Notes: a model not told the origin generated them from the sequence alone. A DNA stretch of 64,000 bases from Micromonospora peucetia (GCF_900091625.1 NZ_FMIC01000002.1:1-64000); one strand, 5' to 3'; counted from the stretch's first letter, positions 1 to 9,102 are shown. Numbers and translations are program-made.

Positions 1-741
1 GGGGTCATGAGCAGATCGTGCAGTTGGGCGCGCAGCACGAGTTCGGCCGAGTGGCCGTCGCGTCCCAGCGAACGCGGACGAGCGATGTCGATGTCCACGA
101 TCTGCCGCAGCCGGCCCGGTCGCGGGCTGAGTACGACGACCCGGTCGGCGAGCAGCACGGCCGTCGACCGAGTGCGTCACGAAGAGCACCGTCGAGGCGT
201 GCTTCATCTGCAGGCGCTGGAGTTCGACCGTGAGGTCGGCGCGGGTGAGCGCGTCGAGTGCGGAGAACGGCTCGTCCATCAGCAGCACCCGCGGCTGCTG
301 GATGAGGGCCCGGCACAGCGAGACCCGCTGCTGCATCCCGCCGGAGAGTTCGTGCGGCAGGCGCTTCTCGAAGCCGTTCAGCCCGACCAGGTCGAGCAGT
401 TCGTGCGCGCGGTTACGGGCGTCCCGTCGGTCCTGCCTGAACACCTCGGTCGGCAGCAGCACGTTGTCGATGACCGACCGCCACGGCAGCAACGCCGGGC
501 GCTGGAACATGAAGCCGATGTCCCGCCGTGGCCCCCGGATGGGGGTGCCGGCGACGGTTATCTCGCCCGAGGTGGCCTCCTGGAGGCCCGCCACCAGCCG
601 CAGCAGGCTGGACTTACCCCACCCGGCGCCCGACGATCGCCACGAACTCGCCGTCGGCGACTCCCAGCGACACATCACGCAGGGCCTCCACGTCACCGGC
701 CGGGTGCGGTAGATCTGCGAAACGTTACGAATTCCGATCAT
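1..741 (-). pseudogene. NitT/TauT-type ABC transporter ATP-binding protein, frameshifted, cut by window edge
   Basis: Reading the minus strand from the ATG at 741 and changing frame several times gives a typical SsuB/TauB-class ATPase that would power uptake of sulfonate, taurine, nitrate or a pyrimidine precursor at the membrane. Visible pieces are a degraded Walker A (GWGKSS) near 620-635, a Q-loop region with FQRPALLPW, the signature LSGGMQQRVSL, Walker B VLLMDEPFSALDAL and the switch VTHSVDE. Frame breaks lie near 695, 620-630 and 158-162; each is a 1-2 base change with conserved sequence on both sides. The gene continues past base 1. It sits 58 bp downstream of a matching binding-protein gene; a permease gene is not in view and may lie to the left. 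Either an assembly artefact or a recent pseudogene. Confidence 0.75.
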
Positions 742-799
742 GGTTTCGCCCTCGCGGTGACGCGGCAACCAGCCGCGCGCACCGCCGTCGAAGAGGAAG

Positions 800-1799
800 T
801 TATGGCTTTGCGATGTCGTAGACGCCGAGGTCATCGGCGCTCGGCGTCGACTTGAGGGTGCCGGTGCCGGCGAGCAGCTTGATCATCGCCTCCACCCGCG
901 CCCGGTCGAGCTTCCCGGCGGTCCCGCCGTCGACCAGGACGTACGGGCATCTCGGTGAGTTCGGCGGCGGCGACCTTCTCGTCGGCCGTCCGGTCGTGCT
1001 TCTTGAGCAGCTGGGCGGCTTCCTCGGGGTGCTCCACCGCATAGATCAGGCCCTTGACCAGCGCCGCCGTGAACTTCTCGACCTCTGCGCGGTCGCTGTC
1101 CAGCTTCGTGGCGGAGACCAGCAGGCCGTTGCCGTACAGGTCGGGCAGCTTGTCCGCGTACGGCAGCATGGTGACGGTCTTGCCACCGGCCGCCTTCTCC
1201 AGCAGCGGCTTGCCGGCGGCGAACTGGCCGATCGCGTCCACCGAGCCGGCGGCGAGCAGCTGCGGCAGCGACTGCGGCGAGGACGGGACGAACTTCACCG
1301 ACTTCGGGTCGATGCCGGCCGCCTTGGCGTACGCCGGGAAAATGATCATGTTGGGTGGAGCCGGAGCTGTCCGCGATGCTGGCGCCGGGCAGCTTCTCCG
1401 GCGAGTCGATCGCCTTGTCCAGCGAGGCGATGCCGGCCATCGACCGCTGGTGGATGGCGGCCACCGCGCGCACCGGCATCTTCTCGTTGGCCATCGTGGT
1501 GATGACCCCGGAGAGGTCGCCGGTGCCGTAGTCGGCCTGCCCGACCCGATCAGCTTCATGACGTCGACAGTGCCGGTGCCGGGCTTGATGGTGACGTTGA
1601 GCCCGGCCTCCTTGAAGTAGCCCTTCTCCAGGGCGACGTAGGCGTACGAGTCCCGACCGAACGTCCCGAAGGAGGTCAGGTAGGTGACGGAGGCGGCATC
1701 GGGGGAAGAATCGGCCTCCTCCGAACCACCACAGCCGGCGACGGTGAGGGCGAGAGCCGCTGTGGCAACGGCCGCGACGAGACGGGTACGAGCTGACAT
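800..1799 (-). pseudogene. NMT1/SsuA-like substrate-binding lipoprotein of an ABC importer, frameshifted
   Basis: Periplasmic-type binding protein that would deliver a small organic substrate (class nitrate/sulfonate/taurine/thiamine precursor) to the ABC importer encoded next. The ATG at 1799 follows AGGAGG at good spacing. The N-terminus is a lipoprotein signal ending VAGC (Cys 23), followed by a segment reading GYFKEAGLNVTIKPG typical of the family, and later DAIGQFAAGKPLLEK and KLLAGTGTL. Full length would be about 330 residues, normal for the family, but the frame changes near 1545, 1360 and 940. Between the breaks the reading is clean with no internal stops. Transcribed toward the ATPase gene. 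Substrate cannot be deduced. Confidence 0.75.
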
Positions 1800-2071
1800 G
1801 AGACCTCCTGCATCGGCGGGATTTATCAAATGTCAAACTTCCCGACTCGTCAAGACCTTGTTTTGGAAACACCGCCCCACCCGGCGGCCCCAGCCGGCGA
1901 CCTCACCCCACCAGGCCCACTGACCTGGCCGTACGCAACCCCGCCCTGGCGGCAACCACCTTCCCGGTTGGATCAAGTCACGCTCCCACCGGCGATCCCG
2001 TCGTCGCACGACTCGGCACCGACCCGGTGGTTTCAAGCTGTGCTCGGACGGCCGGTTGCATCGGAAACCGT

Positions 2072-2115
2072 TCGACAGAGGACTTGTACAGACTTACAAT
2101 TTGTATCCATGTACA
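2072..2115 (+). promoter_or_regulatory. Promoter with overlapping TetR-type dyad
   Basis: A -35-like TCGACA (2072-2077), 17-base spacer and -10-like TACAAT (2095-2100) precede the FBP/TetR gene pair. A dyad centred on 2100 covers the -10: TGTACA at 2085-2090 and 2110-2115 placed symmetrically around the inner palindrome TACAATTTGTA (2095-2105). The position fits autorepression by the TetR gene at 2657 (inference). Confidence 0.55.
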
Positions 2116-2137
2116 GATTTGACCGAGAGATGACATC

Positions 2138-2660
2138 GTGCGGGCCATGAGTCGGGACGAGGTGCGGGGTGCGATCGCGAACCTGGACGTGGTCGAGAGC
2201 AAGGTGCGTCTGCCGGCCTGGTTCGACGAGATCGCGTGGGGCAAGCTCGACTACCTCGGGTGGCGGGATCCCCGAGCGCCAATGCGCGCCTACCTGGTCA
2301 CCGACATCGACGGTACGGCGTCGGGCGCAATGCTCCGCCAGAGTCCGAGCCGGGCTGAGCTCGGCGGGCGAGCGGTCATGTGCTCGCTGTGCCACTTCAT
2401 GCGCCGCTTCAACGAGGTCGCCCTCTTCGCCGCACGCGCCCCTCTGCGGACAAGCGCCAGCGGCTGAGCACGCTCGGCATCCTCGTGTGCACCGACCTCG
2501 ACTGCGTCACGAAGGTGCACAGCGCGCCCCGTCCTCGGGCCGCTCGACCCACCGGTCGACGAGATGATTCAGGCGCGCAGGGAGGGGCTGCGGGGTGCGT
2601 ACCGTCTCGTTCCTACGCTCGGTGTCGAGCACTCCGCGAACCGTACGAGGGAGGGGATGA
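2138..2660 (+). pseudogene. FBP-type (EF-G-binding) treble-clef zinc-finger protein, frameshifted
   Basis: The start GTG at 2138 follows GAGAG. The first 95 codons match the actinobacterial FBP C-terminal treble-clef family (elongation factor G-binding, related to FusB), with GKLDYLGWRDP, MCSLCH (first zinc pair) and, after a frame change near 2440, ILVCTDLDCV (second zinc pair). Another change near 2540 restores a C-terminal tail, and the last frame ends in a TGA at 2658-2660 that overlaps the ATG of the TetR gene, as expected for a translationally coupled pair. Total length would be about 170 residues. Known members bind EF-G; the role of this copy is unknown. Broken by indels at two or three points. 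Confidence 0.6.
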
Positions 2661-3220
2661 TGGCGTACCTGGCGCGTGCAGAACGGCGACGCTCGATCGT
2701 GGAGGCGGCGGCCACCGTCGTCGAGCGCGATGGCTTGAGTGCGGTGACGGCCAGAGTCGTGGCGGACGAGCTTGGTGGGTCGCAGGGCCAGATCCACCAC
2801 CACTTCGCGTCGACCGACGAGCTCGCCGGGGAGGCCTGGCGACACTACGCCGCGCAGCAGATCGATGAATACGAGCACGAAATCGACGGCCTCGATGCGT
2901 ACGACGCGCTCGTGCTCTTCTTCGCCGACCTCGTCAGTACCGACGGGGACGGGCACGCACTCGCGCGGTGGGCCGAGGCGAACGCACACGCGCAGCAGCG
3001 TCCCCTCGTCGCGAAGAGCTACGTCGAGACGCTCACCCGGCTGACCGACGTCCTCGCCTCCGTCTTGGCCGGGGACTCCGACGCCGCGCGTGCGCGAACG
3101 GCCGCCTGGCGGATCCTCATGCTTGGGGTCGGGCTCGCCGGGCTCACCCGCATCACCGAGGACTCACCCGTGCCGGCCCGTGACGTCATGCTGTCGGCGA
3201 TCCGAGCAGAGACGGATTGA
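2657..3220 (+). CDS. TetR/AcrR-family transcriptional regulator (RcdA-like)
   Basis: A 187-residue one-component repressor. The start is one of two consecutive ATG codons (2657 or 2660) after GGAGGGG. Residues 6-55 form the TetR helix-turn-helix, with the recognition segment SQGQIHHHF; the remainder is an all-helical ligand/dimer domain with RWAEANAHAQ typical of RcdA/BetI-like members. It overlaps the FBP gene by four bases, so both are probably one transcript from the promoter at 2072-2100, whose dyad is the best candidate operator. Ligand unknown. Unlike its neighbours this frame is intact. Confidence 0.85.
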   Translation: MMAYLARAERRRSIVEAAATVVERDGLSAVTARVVADELGGSQGQIHHHFASTDELAGEAWRHYAAQQIDEYEHEIDGLDAYDALVLFFADLVSTDGDGHALARWAEANAHAQQRPLVAKSYVETLTRLTDVLASVLAGDSDAARARTAAWRILMLGVGLAGLTRITEDSPVPARDVMLSAIRAETD

Positions 3221-3271
3221 CGTCTCGCCTGCGGCGGGAGTTGCAGTGCCGATCAGCGGTACGGTTCGGGC

Positions 3272-3570
3272 GTGCTTGCCGTCGGCACGCGTCCGCCGAT
3301 CTTTGTCGACATCGATGGTGTGCTCCTTCCGTTCCGGATCCGTCCGACTGGCGCGGATCGCCGTTCGAGCGTTGGCGCGAGCGCCGCTCCCGACCACTCC
3401 GGCAACCCGCTCCTGGAACGACTCGACCCCGGTGACGGGAAGCGTCTGCTCGGCCTGCCCGGCGACCTGGTCTGGGCGAGTACCTGGATGGCCGAGGCGA
3501 ACGAGGTCGTCGCGCCCAGGCTCGGACTTCCCGCTCTGCCGGTCGTCGATTGGCCCGATGCGCGTACGGC
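3272..3570 (+). pseudogene. HAD-like hypothetical protein, C-terminally lost
   Basis: The GTG at 3272 opens a frame beginning with PPIFVDIDGVLLPF, the DxD motif I nucleophile region of HAD-superfamily proteins, and continuing with GDLVWASTWMAEANEVVAP and LPVVDWPD, which is typical of a small actinobacterial HAD-like hypothetical family of about 160-180 residues. After VVDWPD near 3560 the frame loses similarity and I could not recover the expected WVDDE segment in any frame, so the C-terminal half is missing or scrambled. 3571-3745 contains no recognisable gene. Confidence 0.5.
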
Positions 3571-3745
3571 ACCAAGACCGGCATTCGGGCGGTCGCCGGG
3601 TCCGCCCGGCACGATCACGGCGAGGACGACGTCCGCCCGCGCTCGTGTGGTGTCCGGCTGCGGCGCCTGTCCGCAAACGGGCGCCGCGGGGCAGGTAGCG
3701 CGATGGTGGCGGATAGCCGCCGGGCGACCGCCTGCGATCAGTGCG

Positions 3746-4571
3746 CTACCGCCGGGCGGTGGCGGCCCGTGGCGTGCCGATTCGTACCAGCACGACAGTC
3801 GCGGCGGTCGCCGCGTTCAGGGAGCTGGCGGACCCGAACATGGGATCCGGACGAGTTGGTCGCATGCCTCGCGCCACCCGGAGCTGAGGCCGGTGGTCTC
3901 GTTGCCGATCAACGTCAGGGTGGGTTGTGTGAAGTCGTACTCGGCGGCGTCCAGGATGCCGTACTCATCTGTTCCCATGATGCTCATGCCGTGCCGTCGG
4001 CGCGGACGTCAGCGACCCAGGATAGAACGGCCTGGTGGGAGGGCACCCGGACCCGGGCAAGGCGAACAGCGAGCCGGTGCTCGCCCGGACGCGCTTCGGG
4101 TCGTACACGTCGGCGGCGTGGCCCGGTGACGATGACGCCGCCGGCGCCGAAGGCGTCCGCCGACCGAACGAGGTCCCGATATTGCCGGGGCTGGTGGGCC
4201 GATCGAACACGACGGTGAGCATGGTCGGACCGACCGGGATCGGCGCAGGTTGTCCTCCCGCAGCGCGACCACGGCCAGCAGCTCTGGAACCGTGTCTGCC
4301 TTACCTCCCAGTTCGTGCATCAGTTCACGCGAGACGGCGAACTTCTCGGCCCGGACTGTGTCCGGGCCTCGCGTGCCCAGCTGGACAGCTGCGCGCTGGT
4401 GTCGTAGAGCAGCTCCCGGATCTGCCAGCCGTGTTCGACGGCCATGGTGATCGGACGCACGCCCTGCACGAGGAACTCGCCGCGGTCGCTGCCGCTTGGT
4501 CCGATTGCCGAGGAGAGCTTTCCACTGCTGGACCGCGCATTGCGGCCACTCACTCGCAGAACCACTGCCAC
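3746..4571 (-). pseudogene. SpoU/TrmH-family RNA 2'-O-methyltransferase, multiply frameshifted
   Basis: Minus-strand pieces in all three frames join into one SpoU-class enzyme, which methylates a ribose 2'-OH of rRNA or tRNA using SAM. In order: VAVVLRVSGRNAR at the start (GTG 4571 or 4565, GGAGG upstream), WKALLGNRTKRQR, GEFLVQGVRPITMAVEHGW, VPELLAVVALREDNLRR, VVFDRPTSPGNIG (motif 1), VTGHAADVYDP, TLIGNETTGLS (motif 2), and MFGSASSLNAATAATVVL (motif 3, trefoil knot), ending at the TAG 3746-3748. At least five small indels separate them. All three motifs survive, so the lesion is indels rather than general decay. Confidence 0.75.
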
Positions 4572-4665
4572 CGCCTCCGTCGCACGTAGCCCGCCCATGC
4601 CCTGCCTGCCACACTTCACCCGGCTCTGGCTCCCGAGGTTTCCGACAAGGCCTTCGGCCAGGCGC

Positions 4666-5499
4666 TCAGGAACGGACGGGGCTTGTCGCCCCGGCGCCGC
4701 GGTCGGTGCCGTCTCCGTCCGGACCGAGGGCGTCCTGTCCGAGACCCTGACGGATCGCGATCTCTACGGGTGAGTATGCCCCGTCGGCCCGCTCCAGTTC
4801 GTACGGTGCGGCTGGCATCAGCGGCGGTTGGGCCATAAAGCGAGGCCGCGTTCCGTGGTGCGGTTGCGCCGCGTGCACCAGGAATGGGTGGCACAGGAAG
4901 ACGTCGCCCGGAGATCCGGTGGCGAGGGCGAGCGGCCGGTGTTCGGACGCCGCCACCAGGTCGGGCGCAAGGGCCAGTCCGCTCGCTCCGTCCTCCCCGT
5001 ACTTCTCCAGCACCTTCGGCACGTCGAGGTGTGAGCCGACCCTGATCCGGGTCGGGGCGTCCTTCTCACCGACCTCACTGAACAGGAACAGCATCAGCAG
5101 TGCCCGGCCCCGGGAGCGCACATTGGTGAAGTACCAGCTCTCGCCCTCCGGCAGATAGCTGCCCTCGATGTGCCAGCCCGCGTCGTTCGGCTCCTCTTCG
5201 TGCGGGAAGCGCAGCGGGAATGTGCCCAGCGAGTAGCGCGGCTCCCAGCGGCCCGCGCCGACGAGCAGGTCGTACGCGTGATGGAGGAACGGGGAGTTGG
5301 GAGCGGCGACGAACGGCCCCTGCGCCATGCCGGGCACCCAGTGCACGGGCTGCGTCCACGTCGCTGGATCGTCCGGGTCGCAGCCCGTCTCCCGCCACAG
5401 CAGCCGCGCGCAGTCCGCTGCCACGCGCGGCGCGACGGCGCCCTCCAGCTTCACGAAGCCGTCGCGAAGAAAGCGGGATACCAAGGTCGTGTCATCCAT
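4666..5499 (-). CDS. Phytanoyl-CoA dioxygenase (PhyH)-like Fe(II)/2-oxoglutarate enzyme
   Basis: A 277-residue intact frame from ATG 5499. The PhyH fold is indicated by MAQGPFVAAPNSPFLHHAYD, then GWHIEGSYLPEG with the first metal ligands as H110-x-E112 (the family more often has H-x-D), and a distal HPFLVHAAQPHHG segment around H204-H214 with Arg 218/220 positioned to bind 2-oxoglutarate. These enzymes hydroxylate or halogenate small molecules; the substrate is not deducible. It is divergent from the GyrI-like gene at 5650 and the 150-bp gap between them is a plausible shared control region. It may equally be a stand-alone accessory enzyme. Confidence 0.8.
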   Translation of the reverse strand: MDDTTLVSRFLRDGFVKLEGAVAPRVAADCARLLWRETGCDPDDPATWTQPVHWVPGMAQGPFVAAPNSPFLHHAYDLLVGAGRWEPRYSLGTFPLRFPHEEEPNDAGWHIEGSYLPEGESWYFTNVRSRGRALLMLFLFSEVGEKDAPTRIRVGSHLDVPKVLEKYGEDGASGLALAPDLVAASEHRPLALATGSPGDVFLCHPFLVHAAQPHHGTRPRFMAQPPLMPAAPYELERADGAYSPVEIAIRQGLGQDALGPDGDGTDRGAGATSPVRS

Positions 5500-5649
5500 G
5501 CCCCCATCGTGCGGCGGCGCCGGTCTCGATCACCCGACATTTTCCGCGCCGCTTTTGTCGGGCGCTGCCCGGTGCGCTGCGACCAAGGTTGACGTCGGAC
5601 AGAGGCTTGATGATCTCGACTCCGTCTGACCGTCGAAGGGAGCGAACAC

Positions 5650-6143
5650 GTGGACGCCCGCATCGTCGACCATCCCGAGTTCCGGCTCGTGGGGCACGCG
5701 GCCCGCGTCCGGCTGGTCCATCAAGGCATCAACCCGCACATCCAGCGGCACATCACCGCACTGCCGACCGAGGAGCACCTGCGCTTGAAGGCTCTCGGCA
5801 ACACTGAGCCGAGCGGCCTGCTCGCGGTCAGCGACGACCTTGACCCCGACTACGCCGAGGGCAGCGAGCTGACCTACCTTCACGGGGTCGCCGTATCCCC
5901 GGTACGCCGGTCCCCGACGGCCTCGACATCATCGAAGTTCCGGCCGGCAGATGGTTGATCATCCGGACCACGGGCCCGCATCCGCAGACCCTGCAGAAGG
6001 CCTGGGCCACGGCCGCAGCCGCGTGGTTCCCGTCCAACCCGTGGCGTCTGCGGCCAGGTCCGGAGATCGTCGCGGCGCTTGAGCCTACGAACGACTTCAG
6101 CACCGCGACCTGTGAACTCTGGCTGCCCGTCGAACCGGCGTAA
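5650..6143 (+). pseudogene. GyrI-like effector-binding-domain protein, one frameshift
   Basis: The GTG at 5650 follows GAAGGGAG. The product is a stand-alone GyrI/AraC-effector-binding fold, with HAARVRLVHQGINPHIQ, GLLAVSDDLDPDYAEGSEL and, after a frame change near 5900, IIEVPAGRWLIIRTTGPHP and STATCELWLPVEPA at the stop. About 164 residues if repaired, normal for the family. Such proteins bind or hydrolyse cationic or hydrophobic small molecules and act in drug sensing or tolerance. Only one indel (between YLHGVAVS and PVPDGLD) interrupts it. Confidence 0.7.
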
Positions 6144-6233
6144 CGATCTGGCGAGCATCCAGACAGCATCAGGGGTCCGGCCCGGCGGCCAACAGGATGG
6201 CCCAGCCGCGGCAACCGAGCGCGAATATCCGGA

Positions 6234-6250
6234 TCTGCCGCCGTCCGTGC
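6234..6250. repeat. Copy of dispersed TGCCGC-type intergenic motif
   Basis: Reads TCTGCCGCCGTCCGTGC within the noncoding stretch 6144-6367. Related copies occur at 10907, 12252, 12293, 28851, 29869 and 30642, all outside genes. Confidence 0.4.
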
Positions 6251-6367
6251 GCGCACACTGATCGCGGTTGTGGTCACGCTCAGTAGCTGATCTTGAGCCG
6301 AGCAGGCATCCTGATCTACCGAGTTGAGTGCGTTGGTTTTCCGGACGATGTAGGGTTTTCTGTCGGT

Positions 6368-7321
6368 TTAACGGAAGGCGATCACCGTTCCGATCGCGGC
6401 GGTGGCTGGTACGAAAAGCTCTCCGGATGCTGCTCGACAGAGCGGAACCTTATTGGTTTGGAGGAGGTCCTTCGTCGCGGCTAGGTCGCGGACTTCGACC
6501 GTGTAGGCAACGAGGGCGGGCAGTGCCGGTGGTTGCTGTCCGGGCAGAGCCTCGGCGAGGCGGGATGCCTGCACCAGGGTCAGTGTTGCCGCGCCTAGAT
6601 CGAACACATACCCACGCCCGTTGGCCCTGGGTGTGCGGTCAAGGTAAGCCTCGTAGCGTGTCCGGACAGCGTCCAACCCAGAGTCGGCGATGCCGAGCGT
6701 AGCGTCGACGAGACCGAAGGCGCCGTTGGGATGGTCGGCCGCGCGGGAGCTCTGGATTCCGGGATCCAGATCCGCGGCGACGCCGATCCTGCCTTCTGCC
6801 TCCACGCCAGGTTGGACGCCGTCGATCTCCAGATATCGGACTGTTTCGACTCGGGGGCCTACTGGGCGTCGCACGGTGTTGACCCCGCCGTGCTTTATCC
6901 CGGAGTTCGTTAGACGAGCTGCCGTCGCCTCGATATCGGACGAGGACAGCATCAGGATGTGCAGGCCCTCGTACCGGTCCAGGCAGTCGGACAGGTTCGC
7001 GCTGGTGGCGTTGATCCGCTCCATCAGCGATGGCAGCACGCTGGGCGGGGCGTTCAGCGGGACCAGTCGCGCGTCGGCAGGCACTCGACTACCTACGCCG
7101 TCGACGTTGACGACGGTCACCAGTTCGACGAAGTCCTGAGGAAAGTCGGCGTGGGTGTTGGCTGCGCCGAACGGCTCGAGTGTGCCTCCGTCCTGCGGCA
7201 CGATCGCGGGATAACTCGGCGTGGGCAGCGCGAACCCTAGCCGTCGATACAGCTTGAGCGCGGCGGTCATATCGCGGACCACGTGACCGATGTGGTGCAG
7301 GCGGGTGATCTCAGGAGTCAT
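6368..7321 (-). CDS. VOC-superfamily (glyoxalase-like) protein
   Basis: A 317-residue protein starting at ATG 7321 (an in-frame GTG at 7330 is the alternative). The N-terminus ITRLHHIGHVVRDMTAALKLYRRLGF is a canonical first VOC betaalphabetabetabeta module with a potential His metal ligand; a second, more divergent module covers the C-terminal half (VDATLGIADSGLDAVRTRYEAYLDR and ALVAYTVEVRDLAATKDLL). VOC enzymes include glyoxalases, extradiol dioxygenases and antibiotic-binding proteins. It is divergent from a TetR gene with a 30-bp dyad between them, so it is probably the regulated target, perhaps detoxifying the inducer (inference). Confidence 0.8.
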   Translation of the reverse strand: MTPEITRLHHIGHVVRDMTAALKLYRRLGFALPTPSYPAIVPQDGGTLEPFGAANTHADFPQDFVELVTVVNVDGVGSRVPADARLVPLNAPPSVLPSLMERINATSANLSDCLDRYEGLHILMLSSSDIEATAARLTNSGIKHGGVNTVRRPVGPRVETVRYLEIDGVQPGVEAEGRIGVAADLDPGIQSSRAADHPNGAFGLVDATLGIADSGLDAVRTRYEAYLDRTPRANGRGYVFDLGAATLTLVQASRLAEALPGQQPPALPALVAYTVEVRDLAATKDLLQTNKVPLCRAASGELFVPATAAIGTVIAFR

Positions 7322-7335
7322 GTCGACCACGCTAG

Positions 7336-7365
7336 AAGTAGCCTGACCGTATGGTCAAGCTACTT
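7336..7365. promoter_or_regulatory. TetR-type operator between divergent VOC and TetR genes
   Basis: A near-perfect dyad with 13-base arms: AAGTAGCCTGACC (7336-7348), spacer GTAT, and GGTCAAGCTACTT (7353-7365), with one mismatch. It lies 15 bp before the VOC start and 24 bp before the TetR start, ideal for repressing both. Confidence 0.75.
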
Positions 7366-7388
7366 TGGGGGTGGGTACCCTGAGACGA

Positions 7389-8012
7389 ATGAGCGCGCAG
7401 CACGTAGACGGCAGGCGTCTGCGTTACCAGCACCGGCGGCCCGAACTGCTCGATGCCGTGGTCAACTACGTTCTCGCGCATGGGTTAGCGAATCTGGCGA
7501 TGCGGCCGTTGGCCGAGGCAGTAGGGGTCAGCCACGGGGCTCTGCTGCACCACTTCGGCACAAAGGAGGCCCTCCTCATCGAGGTGACCGATGTGCTTCG
7601 CCAGCGGTTGGCCGACGCGGCCGGCCTGGCCGACTCATCCGGCAGCCTGGCCGACCTCGGCTCGTGGTGGCGGCGGTCGATGACCGCAGACCGCCTGCCG
7701 GTCTATCGCTTGTTGTTCGAGGTCTACGCTCAGGCCACACGAGAGCCGGAGCGCTACGAGCGTTTCCTTCAGCAAGCAATGCACGACGCGCTTGGGCTCG
7801 TACAGCGGCTAGTCTTGGCAGAAGGATGCCCCGGCGAGCAAGCGCCCATGGTCGCATCGATGATCGTGGCCCAGGCACGCGGCCTGCAACTCGATCTCCT
7901 GGCTACCAACGACCGCGAACGCGTCGACCACGCCTTCTCTGTCTTCATCGGCCTGATCGACCGCCTGAGGCAAAGCTGGACCGGCGAGCAACCACCAACG
8001 CAGCCGCGCTGA
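7389..8012 (+). CDS. TetR/AcrR-family transcriptional regulator
   Basis: A 207-residue repressor from ATG 7389. The helix-turn-helix occupies about residues 12-58 with recognition helix VSHGALLHHFGTKEALL; the rest is the helical ligand-binding and dimer domain (VYRLLFEVYAQATREPERYERFL). It is transcribed away from the VOC gene and shares the dyad at 7336-7365, so autoregulation plus control of the VOC gene is likely. An upstream in-frame GTG at 7371 would overlap the operator more closely and is less likely. Confidence 0.85.
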   Translation: MSAQHVDGRRLRYQHRRPELLDAVVNYVLAHGLANLAMRPLAEAVGVSHGALLHHFGTKEALLIEVTDVLRQRLADAAGLADSSGSLADLGSWWRRSMTADRLPVYRLLFEVYAQATREPERYERFLQQAMHDALGLVQRLVLAEGCPGEQAPMVASMIVAQARGLQLDLLATNDRERVDHAFSVFIGLIDRLRQSWTGEQPPTQPR

Positions 8013-8106
8013 CGAGGACCGCGAACTCCCACCCCCTCCTCCGAGATCGCTTCGCAGTGCACGCTCATGGCCGCGGGGTGCGCGTTGGACCGCTCGCCGA
8101 TGTCCG

Positions 8107-8895
8107 CTAATCCTCGAAGTCGAACGCGAAGGTGCCCGCCTCGATGCGGTCGATGAGTTCGCCGACATCATCGGCTTGTCGGATGGCGTTGTCCCATCCG
8201 CTGCTGGTGATGTCGACCAGCAGTACCGGTGCGGGGTCGCTGCGCAGGTCGAGCACGAGCTGTTCACGGGATCCGTCACCGCCGATGATCGCGATGCCGG
8301 GGTGCGCGTCGGTGCTCTCGTCCCATGCGTGGTGCAGCTCAAGCATCTCGCGTGGCGTGTTGAGCCAAACATAGGCTCCGCCTGTCATCCACCCTCGCCG
8401 GAACCACGACGCACCTTGCAGGTAGGCCCGCCACGCGGCCGGTAGCGCTCTGCCCAGCGCGTGGTGGGCGTCGGTGAACTCCTGGTCGCCCACGGGACCG
8501 CGGTAGTCGGCTTCCTCGATGATCGCGCCGACGATGTGGGCGTTGAGGTCGGCAAGCTCCTCTGCGGGGATCCAGTACTCCAGCACGTCGCGGCCACCGA
8601 CCTGATGAACCTCGTAACGGTCCAGGTACGCACGCTGGACCTCGAACCGGGTCACGTAGCCGACGCCACCGGCAGGAACGTTCCACTCGCGGGCGATCTT
8701 TGTGGCGTACCAGCGGTTGAGTACCGGATAGAAGATCGGCTGGTCCGGCAGGCGGGGTGGCCAAGCCCGCCATCCGGACGCCGCGACAAGGTCGAGTTCG
8801 GCCTGCCCGGTGGGCCGCCACAGGATGATCGTGTCAGAGGCGTCGATGGGCCTGCTCCCCGCATTGATGGTTATCGCGCGATCGTGGCGAGCCAC
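8107..8895 (-). CDS. Two-part protein: ADP-ribosylation/crystallin-J1-like region fused to SMI1/KNR4 (SUKH) domain
   Basis: One uninterrupted frame, probably from GTG 8895 (weak ribosome site; start uncertain). Residues about 20-140 match a family often labelled ADP-ribosylation/crystallin J1, with ILWRPTGQAELDLV, WPPRLPDQPIFYPVLN, GVGYVTRFEV and EYWIPAEELADLNAHIVG. The C-terminal 115 residues match the SMI1/KNR4 superfamily (ALPAAWRAYLQGASWFRRG, GIAIIGGDGSREQLVLDL, PVLLVDITSSGWDNAIRQA). SUKH proteins commonly serve as immunity proteins against polymorphic toxins or contact-dependent toxins. No toxin gene is adjacent, so the role here is open. Confidence 0.65.
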   Translation of the reverse strand: MARHDRAITINAGSRPIDASDTIILWRPTGQAELDLVAASGWRAWPPRLPDQPIFYPVLNRWYATKIAREWNVPAGGVGYVTRFEVQRAYLDRYEVHQVGGRDVLEYWIPAEELADLNAHIVGAIIEEADYRGPVGDQEFTDAHHALGRALPAAWRAYLQGASWFRRGWMTGGAYVWLNTPREMLELHHAWDESTDAHPGIAIIGGDGSREQLVLDLRSDPAPVLLVDITSSGWDNAIRQADDVGELIDRIEAGTFAFDFED

Positions 8896-9102
8896 GCCTG
8901 CAACTTTCTGATGCTGTCGGCCCCGGACGTTACCGCGGCCAGTTCGGCCAGGGTCGATGACACATGGAACCCAGGCACGGATCTGCCGCAGCCCGCGCGT
9001 CGTGGAGCGCAGCCGGCCGACGGAGGGCAACGCGCAACCGTGTCGTTGACAATGCACAGGTCCAGCCGGCGGCTTGCCGGCAGCCATCGGATGTCGTCGG
9101 CG

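Noticed and set aside
7..855. Long plus-strand reading frame
   Set aside because: It is the opposite-strand shadow of the ABC ATPase; the family motifs are all on the minus strand.
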